Shown here piece after piece: positions 1 to 6,933 of a stretch of DNA of 10,806 nt (positions are counted from its first letter, which is position 1; each line of letters opens with the position of its first letter). Below the pieces are notes generated by a model. That model ran no database searches. It saw only the letters and a program-made list of their open reading frames with translations, and was not told where the DNA came from. This stretch comes from Candidatus Coatesiibacteriota bacterium (lineage in GTDB: Bacteria; Oederibacteriota; CAKKQC01): positions 1-10,806 of the forward strand of contig JAHFSL010000042.1 in the NCBI GenBank assembly GCA_023265785.1, read 5' to 3'. The translations under genes and the position numbers were made by a program.

Positions 1-480
1 GCCGGCCAGGTCGGCCAGCCGCGGCGGCTGGGCCGAGGGCAGGGGTTGGGGCGGAACGCCGGCCACGGGAGCCGGGCCTCCTGGCGTGGGAAGGCCGGCA
101 TTCGCAGTCTCCTCGGTGAGTGGGACAAAGATGCCGTTGGTGAGTGGGGCGGCCGCAGGGGCGGCTGGGAGCGGGGCAATGGCCTGTTGCGCGGCCCGGC
201 CGATCGCGGCAATGACGGCGCGGCCTTGCTGGGCCGCGAGCGCGTCCAGCAGGCGCTGGGGCGGGGGCGGCAGGGCCGGTCCCGCCACGGCCGCAGGAGG
301 CAGCGGCGGGAGCCGGTTTGCCAGGATGGTGGCGGCGGGGTCGCGCGGCGCGGCCGTGGGGCCCACGGCCAGGTCGCCTTGGCCGAGGGTCGCCGCGAAG
401 GACCGGGGCCCGTCCGGCCGCCGGATCGGCTGGGCGGGCAACGGCTGGAACGCCGGCAGGGTGTGGACCGGAGCGGCCAT
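1..480 (-). CDS. Pro/Ala-rich protein of unknown function, 3' end outside window
   Basis: The minus strand is open from an ATG at 480 down to the left edge, giving 160 residues with no stop, so the C-terminus is missing. I do not recognise the family. The visible part begins MAAPVHTLPAFQPLPAQP and is very rich in Pro and Ala. It has proline runs near residues 58-75, a short Ala-rich helical-looking stretch at about 76-100 (RLLDALAAQQ, then AIGRAAQQA), and a further Pro-rich segment to the edge. No signal peptide or membrane helix is visible. The start is supported by AAGGAGG at 492-498, inside the end of the upstream nuclease-family gene and 11 nt from the ATG. The two genes are only 6 bp apart, so co-transcription is likely. 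Low-complexity composition makes homology calls unsafe. Several plus-strand frames here are also open because of GC content, but the ribosome site and operon position favour this one. Confidence 0.6.
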   Translation of the reverse strand, partial: MAAPVHTLPAFQPLPAQPIRRPDGPRSFAATLGQGDLAVGPTAAPRDPAATILANRLPPLPPAAVAGPALPPPPQRLLDALAAQQGRAVIAAIGRAAQQAIAPLPAAPAAAPLTNGIFVPLTEETANAGLPTPGGPAPVAGVPPQPLPSAQPPRLADLAG

Positions 481-486
481 GGGGGG

Positions 487-1005
487 TCAGTCCTCCTTGG
501 GGGGCTCGACCCGGCCCTCGGCCTTGGCCGGGGCCGCGGCGAACATCTCCGCGCTGATGTGCTCCAGGAAATCCTTGAATTTCCGGTGCTCATCCGCCAG
601 CTTGGACTTGTCGGCGATGGCGGCGGCCTGGATGACCCCCTCGGTCACGAAGATGGGGGCCTTGAACCGCAGGGCCATCGCGACCGAATCCGACGGCCGG
701 GCGTCGATTTCGGTCTCCTTGCCGTCGTGTTCCACCACCATCCGGGCGAAGTAGGTCTGGTCCTGGAGCTCGTTGACGATGACCCGCCGGATCTTCCCGT
801 GGAAGTGCTGGAACACGATCTTCATCAGGTCGTGGGTCATCGGGCGCGGGCGGGAGGTGCCTTCCATCTCGTCAATGATCGCCGCCGCCTCGGACGCACC
901 GATCCAAATGGGCAGGTAGCGCTTTTCCTCGATGTCCGTGAGGATCATGACCGGATTCTTGTTGTCCGTGTCCATCGCGATCGTCTTGACCTTCATTTCG
1001 ATCAT
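487..1005 (-). CDS. Bifunctional nuclease family protein (BFN/DUF151 domain)
   Basis: This encodes 172 residues with a BFN (DUF151) domain spanning about residues 1-135. Recognisable family features are the N-terminal strand MKVKTIAMDTDNKNPV, the YLPIWIGASEAAAI segment at about 30-43, the MTHDLM helix, and RPSDSVAMALRFKAPIFV at about 103-120. In this family the last of these is the conserved R-P-S-D-A/S-x-A-x-A-x-R block followed by a hydrophobic strand. Members are found in many bacteria and in plants. RNase/DNase activity has been reported for some, but the physiological role is not settled. The tail from about 136 is charged and rich in Ala/Lys/Glu, probably disordered. The ATG at 1005 is chosen because GGAGGTG (1011-1017) sits 7 nt upstream; the ATG three codons later is worse placed. 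It has its own probable promoter in the gap after secA and is followed 6 bp later by the Pro/Ala-rich gene. Confidence 0.9.
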   Translation of the reverse strand: MIEMKVKTIAMDTDNKNPVMILTDIEEKRYLPIWIGASEAAAIIDEMEGTSRPRPMTHDLMKIVFQHFHGKIRRVIVNELQDQTYFARMVVEHDGKETEIDARPSDSVAMALRFKAPIFVTEGVIQAAAIADKSKLADEHRKFKDFLEHISAEMFAAAPAKAEGRVEPPKED

Positions 1006-1067
1006 GTCGTCACCTCCGGCTCACTTTCGAGCACCAGCGCTCGCACCGACCGTCCGGACGACTCACA

Positions 1068-1098
1068 AGCACCTTTCACCGGCACTGTAGCACCTTTC
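1068..1098. repeat. 10-bp direct repeat pair, 21 bp apart, at the nuclease-gene promoter
   Basis: The sequence AGCACCTTTC (plus strand) occurs exactly at 1068-1077 and 1089-1098, a spacing of 21 bp or about two helical turns. The upstream copy, as read on the minus strand, touches the first base of the proposed -10 box, and the downstream copy falls at the expected transcription start. That placement would suit an operator, but no regulator is identified. Confidence 0.6.
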
Positions 1099-1112
1099 CC
1101 CCGGGGGGGCAA
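1084..1112 (-). promoter_or_regulatory. Probable sigma-70 promoter of the bifunctional nuclease gene
   Basis: On the minus strand, TTGCCC (1112-1107) and TACAGT (1089-1084) are separated by exactly 17 bp; each matches four of six consensus positions. Transcription would start near 1077, giving a leader of about 70 nt before the ATG at 1005. The position in the secA-nuclease gap fits. The GC-rich spacer is atypical. Assigned by eye only. Confidence 0.5.
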
Positions 1113-1147
1113 TCGGCCGGCCTGAAGAACCTGCGGGAACGTGATGG

Positions 1148-1162
1148 GTGACGCCTGCGGCG

Positions 1163-1166
<4 letters not shown>
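1148..1166 (-). other. Perfect hairpin at the secA stop codon
   Basis: GTGACGCC and GGCGTCAC form an 8-bp perfect stem around a 3-nt loop, and the first strand (on minus) contains the secA TGA. Downstream sequence on the minus strand is not T-rich, so it is not a textbook intrinsic terminator. It may protect the 3' end or help Rho-dependent termination. Confidence 0.45.
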
Positions 1167-3871
<2,705 letters not shown>

Positions 3872-3880
3872 CGGGAGGCT

Positions 3881-3886
3881 ATTGTA
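3881..3886 (-). promoter_or_regulatory. Candidate -10 box of secA, very close to the ATG
   Basis: TACAAT on the minus strand matches five of six consensus positions and ends only 9 nt before the secA ATG at 3871. A start about 7 nt downstream would give a leader of 2-3 nt, that is, a nearly leaderless mRNA, which fits the lack of a ribosome-binding site. No good -35 is seen 16-18 bp upstream (GGCCGG at 17 bp), so this is tentative. Confidence 0.35.
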
Positions 3887-3903
3887 CCCCCCGCGAAATG
3901 GGA

Positions 3904-3943
3904 CCGGCCCCGCGTTTCCCACGACGGGAAGCAACGGGGCCGG
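3904..3943 (-). terminator. Terminator-like hairpin after the cold-shock gene
   Basis: CCGGCCCCG (3904-3912) pairs with CGGGGCCGG (3935-3943), and inside them TTCCC (3916-3920) pairs with GGGAA (3926-3930) around a 5-nt loop. The resulting two-part stem lies between the csp stop and the secA start. On the minus strand it is followed by TCCCATTTCG, a poor T-tract, so termination may be partial. Confidence 0.5.
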
Positions 3944-3978
3944 CGGAAAAGGCCTCGCTGGGAAGGCCTGGAATCAGG

Positions 3979-4188
3979 TCAGGGGGCGACCTTCATGACA
4001 TTGATCGCCTGCGGACCCTTCGGCCCGTCCACGATCTCGAAGGACACTTCCTGTCCCTCGGCGAGGGTCTTGTACCCGTCCCCCTTGACGTTGGAAAAGT
4101 GGACGAAGACATCCCGCCCTCCCTCCTGCGCAATGAACCCGTACCCTTTCTTGTCATTGAACCACTTGACCTTGCCACGCTTGTCCAT
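3979..4188 (-). CDS. Cold-shock domain protein (CspA family)
   Basis: This is a 69-residue single cold-shock domain, the usual length for CspA-type proteins, which bind single-stranded RNA and DNA and act as RNA chaperones. The N-terminus MDKRGKVKWFNDKKGYGFI carries the conserved KWFN and the RNP1 motif KGYGFI (14-19). RNP2 is VFVHF at 27-31. The C-terminal half has EGQEVSFEIVDGPKGPQA at about 44-61, also typical. The ATG at 4188 is preceded by a purine-rich GAAGGGGGAT element about 12 nt away. The gene stands alone between a good promoter (4282-4310) and a terminator-like hairpin (3904-3943), and has a leader of roughly 86 nt with a strong stem-loop, an arrangement reminiscent of cspA regulation. 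Which csp paralogue it is cannot be told from one locus. Confidence 0.96.
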   Translation of the reverse strand: MDKRGKVKWFNDKKGYGFIAQEGGRDVFVHFSNVKGDGYKTLAEGQEVSFEIVDGPKGPQAINVMKVAP

Positions 4189-4211
4189 GCGACTTCGTAT
4201 CCCCCTTCATC

Positions 4212-4232
4212 CGGGGCGAGGGTCTCGCCCCG
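4212..4232 (-). promoter_or_regulatory. Stem-loop in the csp 5' leader
   Basis: CGGGGCGAG (4212-4220) and CTCGCCCCG (4224-4232) form a perfect 9-bp stem with a 3-nt loop. On the minus strand it ends a few bases before the purine-rich ribosome-binding element of csp. No T-tract follows, so a terminator for the upstream gene is unlikely. A role in leader stability or temperature-dependent translation is inference. Confidence 0.55.
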
Positions 4233-4281
4233 AACCATTCGTCTTCCCGCGCGCCTGTTTCCGGACGCACGATTGCCGGTG

Positions 4282-4310
4282 AGCGTACCAAACGACCGCG
4301 GTGATGTCAA
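4282..4310 (-). promoter_or_regulatory. Sigma-70 promoter of the cold-shock gene
   Basis: A perfect -35 TTGACA (4310-4305, minus) is followed after exactly 17 bp by TACGCT (4287-4282), which matches the -10 consensus at the first two and the last base. The TGA stop of the upstream TPR gene lies inside the -35 box. Transcription is predicted to start near 4275, giving a leader of about 86 nt. Confidence 0.65.
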
Positions 4311-5308
4311 CGCGGAACGGTCGTGGACAGCGCGGCGCTGAAGGTGGTGGCCGACATCGCGGTCAACTCGGCCAGCGCCTCCTCGCCCCAGGCGGCGTTC
4401 TCCGGCTTGTACCCGGCATCGAGGACCCGCACCCGGCGGAAGGCCTCCGTCGCCTGTTCCACGAGTTCGCGGCCGCCGCCGTTGGCGCCCCACCACCGCA
4501 TCAGGGCCACGCCGAGATTGTTCCAGGCGAATTTTGAGCCCGGGTCAAGGCCCGTGGCCCGCCTGAGCGCCTCCGCGGCGCCCTGCGGGTCCCGCGCACG
4601 GAGGGCCAGCAGGCCGAGCGTGTTGGCGGCCGCCGCGCGGGCCTTCTTGGTGGGGGCCAGGGCCTCGGCGCGGGCGGCGTTGAGGCGCGCGAAGGCGAGG
4701 TCCCCCTCCCGTTCCGCGGCATTGGCCGCTCGCCGAAAGTCCGCGTAGGTCCCGGTGGCGGCGGGGGTCCGGGGGGGCTGGCCCGCCCGGGTCGCCGCGG
4801 CCGCGGCCCACAGGGCTTCCTGCTCGGCATAGGCTTTGGCCACCGCGGAATTCTCGGGCTGGTAGGCCGGGTCCAGCGCGGCGGTCCGGGTGAGGGCGGC
4901 GAGAGCGCTGTCGAGCGCCGCCGTCCCCGACAGCCCAGTCTCGTACTGGCGCAGGCGGAGGACGCCCAGCGTATTCCAGGCCTTTTTCTGGTTGGGATCG
5001 GTGGCCGTGGCGCGGACCAGCCGGTCGGCGGCCTCCTCGTACCGGCGAAGCTTGAATAGGGCGAATCCGGCGCCGGTCAGCGCCCCAACGCGGCCCTCCA
5101 CCGTGGCGGCGGCCGCCGCCGCCTGGTCGTAGAGGGTCGCGGCTTCCTCGAACCGGGTGGCGGCCAGCGCGGCCGCGGCGTTCGCGAACAGGGTGCGCGC
5201 CCCGGGAGCCGGGGCCGCGGGAGCCGCATGGGCCAGCCCGGCGGCCAGGGCGAGGACGGGAATTAGCGGGAGCGGGCGCGCGGGGCGGTCAGCCCTGGCG
5301 GGCGTCAT
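4307..5308 (-). CDS. Exported TPR-like repeat protein of unknown function
   Basis: This encodes 333 residues from the ATG at 5308. A basic N-terminus and hydrophobic core at about 13-26 (PLIPVLALAAGLA) followed by AHA form a likely Sec signal peptide, so the mature protein should be outside the cytoplasm. The rest is Ala-rich helical repeats of TPR type, for example TRFEEAATLYDQA (51-63), LRRYEEAADRLVRATATDP (88-105), and AANTLGLLALRARDP further on. Two long segments resemble each other: about 108-155 (KAWNTLGV to YQPENSA) and about 258-306 (KFAWNNLGV to YKPENAA), suggesting internal duplication. The start overlaps the upstream membrane-protein gene by 20 bp, and a TTG lies one codon earlier at 5311. 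No clear Shine-Dalgarno is present, so translational coupling is likely. It is the last gene of the run from dnaG. Function cannot be assigned beyond a protein-protein interaction scaffold. Confidence 0.85.
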   Translation of the reverse strand: MTPARADRPARPLPLIPVLALAAGLAHAAPAAPAPGARTLFANAAAALAATRFEEAATLYDQAAAAAATVEGRVGALTGAGFALFKLRRYEEAADRLVRATATDPNQKKAWNTLGVLRLRQYETGLSGTAALDSALAALTRTAALDPAYQPENSAVAKAYAEQEALWAAAAATRAGQPPRTPAATGTYADFRRAANAAEREGDLAFARLNAARAEALAPTKKARAAAANTLGLLALRARDPQGAAEALRRATGLDPGSKFAWNNLGVALMRWWGANGGGRELVEQATEAFRRVRVLDAGYKPENAAWGEEALAELTAMSATTFSAALSTTVPR

Positions 5309-5510
5309 CAAACGTGCCGAGCTGGATCGACAGGTAGAACACCGGGAAGGCGCCGACGATCAGCGCGGGCGCCAGGATTTCGAACACGGCCTTCTGCGCC
5401 GGCGTCACGCCCAGCAGGTACAGGACATAGTAGCCGGCCATCAGCATGACAAACCCGCCCCAGAACACATAGAGCCCCCACCGCCGCTTCACCGACTCCT
5501 CCATGGCCAT
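5289..5510 (-). CDS. Small two-helix membrane protein of unknown function
   Basis: The product has 73 residues. Two hydrophobic segments are visible, at about 11-34 (WGLYVFWGGFVMLMAGYYVL, then YLLG) and 42-64 (VFEILAPALIVGAFPVFYLS and flanking residues), each long enough to span a membrane. A short basic N-terminus (VKRR) suggests the N-terminus is cytoplasmic. The loop (VTPAQKA) and the acidic C-terminal tail (GTFDDARQG) are short. I do not recognise the family. The ATG at 5510 follows AAGGAGGG (5519-5526), 9 nt away and inside the end of nrdR. The gap to nrdR is only 4 bp, and the gene's end overlaps the exported TPR gene, so the three are probably co-expressed. A link in function with the TPR protein is guesswork from position. 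Confidence 0.82.
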   Translation of the reverse strand: MAMEESVKRRWGLYVFWGGFVMLMAGYYVLYLLGVTPAQKAVFEILAPALIVGAFPVFYLSIQLGTFDDARQG

Positions 5511-5514
5511 GCGC

Positions 5515-6039
5515 TCAGCCCTCCTTCGCGGCCGCTGGCGGGCGCGGCGCCTTGTCGGCGCCCGCGGTCCGGCCGGCGCGGCCTTCGTTGCGCTTGATCA
5601 ACCGCTGGATCTCCTCCATGAACTGCGTGACGTCCTTGAACTGCCGGTAGACGGACGCGAACCGCACGTACGCGACCTCGTCCAGGTCATGCAGGCGGAG
5701 CATCACCAGCTCGCCGATCTCCTCGCTGGTGATCTCACGCCCGTTCCGGTTGAAGCAGTCCTTCTCGATGTCGTCGGCCATGACGTCCAGCATGGGCTGG
5801 CTCACGGGCCGCTTTTCGCAGGCCTTGCGCAGGCCGGACATCAGCTTCTGCCGGTCAAAGGCCTCCCAGCGCCCGTCCTTCTTCTTGATGAGCGGCATCG
5901 TCTGCTCAATCTGTTCGTAGGTGGTGAATCGCCGGTGGCACTTGAGGCACTCCCGGCGGCGCCGGATCGCGGACCCTTCCTTGGTGCCGCGGGAATCCAC
6001 GACCTTGTCCTCCTCGTGGCCGCAGAAGGGGCACTTCAT
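5515..6039 (-). CDS. nrdR: Transcriptional repressor NrdR
   Basis: NrdR is the nucleotide-sensing repressor of ribonucleotide reductase genes. The 174-residue product begins with a zinc ribbon, MKCPFCGHEEDKVVDSRGTK, whose four cysteines are C3, C6, C31 and C34, followed by the conserved RRRRECLKCHRRFTTYE block. An ATP-cone domain runs from about 49 to 147 (PLIKKKDGRWEAFDRQKL, ITSEEIGELVMLRL, VAYVRFASVYRQF). The family is usually about 150-160 residues; the extra length here is a low-complexity tail from about 148 rich in Ala, Pro, Lys and Arg. The ATG at 6039 has AGGGGG 8 nt upstream, and that element is part of a GC-rich hairpin with the end of the preceding gene. It lies 12 bp after the truncated rpoD frame. 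I see no NrdR-box pair in the window, so its targets are elsewhere. Confidence 0.96.
   Translation of the reverse strand: MKCPFCGHEEDKVVDSRGTKEGSAIRRRRECLKCHRRFTTYEQIEQTMPLIKKKDGRWEAFDRQKLMSGLRKACEKRPVSQPMLDVMADDIEKDCFNRNGREITSEEIGELVMLRLHDLDEVAYVRFASVYRQFKDVTQFMEEIQRLIKRNEGRAGRTAGADKAPRPPAAAKEG
5519..5526 (-). promoter_or_regulatory. Ribosome-binding site of the small membrane protein
   Basis: AAGGAGGG on the minus strand lies within the last codons of nrdR and 9 nt upstream of the ATG at 5510. It decides in favour of that ATG over the one two codons downstream. Confidence 0.75.
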
Positions 6040-6045
6040 CGCGCG

Positions 6046-6065
6046 GGCCCCCTAGCTCCGGGGCC
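6046..6065 (-). other. GC-rich hairpin covering the rpoD-fragment stop and nrdR ribosome site
   Basis: GGCCCC (6046-6051) pairs with GGGGCC (6060-6065) around an 8-nt loop that holds most of the TAG stop codon. Part of the nrdR AGGGGG element lies in the stem. Ribosomes translating the sigma fragment to its stop would open it, so coupling is possible. No T-tract follows. Confidence 0.35.
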
Positions 6066-6933
6066 GCTCTTTGATCTTCTGGTACTGGACCCACCAGCGA
6101 CGCACCTTGGAGAGGGTGCCGGCGATCCGGCGGCGGATCCGCTTGACCTGCTGGGGGGTCAGCTCGCCCTCACCGTCAATCTTGACGGCGTCGGTGAGGG
6201 ACAGCTCGCCGTTGGCCAGTCGGGTGTCCAGCTGGAGCAGTTCCTTGATGATGAGGTCCGACTGGTACATGGCCGCGTCCACCTTCTTTTCCCCGTCCTC
6301 CACCTGCTTGGCCAACGCGATTTCCTCGTCACGGGTCAGGAGCATCACCTGGCCCATCTCGTGGAGGTACATCCGGACGGGATCGTCAATGCGCGATTCC
6401 TGCGCCGGGGCCTCATTGTCCTCGCCCTCGCCGCGCTTGGGGCGCGGCTTGGCCTCGGCCGCGCGCGCCCGGGCGTCGTCCTCGTCAATGATCTCGATGT
6501 CCATTTCCGACAGCTTGCTCAACAGGTCGTCAATCTGGTCGGTGTACATCGAGTCCTGGGGGAGCCGGTCGCTGACCTCCTGGTAGGTGAGGTAGCCGCG
6601 TTCGCGGCCCATGGCGATCAGCTGTTCAATGTCCCCCGGGCGCGGCCCGCCCTCGGCCTCGTCGGTGGCGCCGAATTGGGCCACGAACCCACCGGAGCCC
6701 TTGCGGCCGGGACCGCGTCCGGGTCCGCGCCCGGGACCGCCGGGCGGCGGAGGGGCACCCGGTCCGGCCTTCGCATTCGCGGGACCGGCCTTCGCGGCGC
6801 CAGGTCCGGCCTTCGCGCCGGCGGGACCGGCCACCGGGGGCGGGCCGGCCTTGGCGGGCGCCGGCTTGGCGGCCTTGGGGCGGGGATCCTTGGGCGCCGG
6901 GGGGGGCGTGCCGCCGGGTCGCTTGGCGCTCAT
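6052..6933 (-). CDS. N-terminal fragment of RpoD-type sigma-70 (regions 1.1 and 1.2 only)
   Basis: The 293-residue product starts by ATGA overlap with the dnaG stop, with GAGG 7 nt upstream of the ATG, exactly where rpoD follows dnaG in many genomes. Residues 1-80 are a Pro/Ala/Gly/Lys extension with AKAGP heptads. Region 1.1 covers about 101-153 (DIEQLIAMGRERGYLTYQEV to DIEIIDEDD). Region 1.2 covers about 182-218 (IDDPVRMYLHEMGQVMLLTR, then DEEIALAKQVEDG). The start of the non-conserved region follows (SDLIIKELLQLDTRLANGEL), and the protein ends at a TAG after WWVQYQKIKERPRS. Regions 2, 3 and 4, which bind core RNA polymerase and the -10/-35 elements, are absent, and nrdR begins 12 bp on, so a frameshift cannot restore them. 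It cannot be a working sigma factor alone. It may be a deletion remnant, an assembly artefact, or a stand-alone regulatory sigma domain. The intact frame argues against old decay. Confidence 0.9.
   Translation of the reverse strand: MSAKRPGGTPPPAPKDPRPKAAKPAPAKAGPPPVAGPAGAKAGPGAAKAGPANAKAGPGAPPPPGGPGRGPGRGPGRKGSGGFVAQFGATDEAEGGPRPGDIEQLIAMGRERGYLTYQEVSDRLPQDSMYTDQIDDLLSKLSEMDIEIIDEDDARARAAEAKPRPKRGEGEDNEAPAQESRIDDPVRMYLHEMGQVMLLTRDEEIALAKQVEDGEKKVDAAMYQSDLIIKELLQLDTRLANGELSLTDAVKIDGEGELTPQQVKRIRRRIAGTLSKVRRWWVQYQKIKERPRS
6761..6837. repeat. 21-bp tandem repeat coding the AKAGP heptads of the sigma fragment
   Basis: The unit GGWCCGGCCTTCGC recurs at 6761-6774, 6782-6795 and 6803-6816, with a degenerate fourth copy at 6824-6837, a constant 21-bp period. 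On the minus strand it encodes seven-residue units beginning AKAGP (residues about 33-60). Such repeats change copy number easily by slippage, in steps that keep the frame. Confidence 0.75.

Noticed and set aside
1051..1060. Palindrome CGTCCGGACG as an operator
   Set aside because: A 10-bp GC-rich palindrome is expected by chance at this composition; only the direct repeat pair seemed notable.
46..1125. Open plus-strand frames opposite the left-edge gene and the BFN gene
   Set aside because: Arg/Gly-rich shadow translations; the BFN protein on the other strand is clearly conserved.
3872..3934. Upstream TTG start for secA
   Set aside because: It would add 21 residues not seen in SecA and begin within the hairpin after csp.
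6052..6130. Frameshift hiding sigma regions 2-4
   Set aside because: nrdR begins at 6039 with its conserved zinc ribbon, so there is no space for more than a few codons in any frame.
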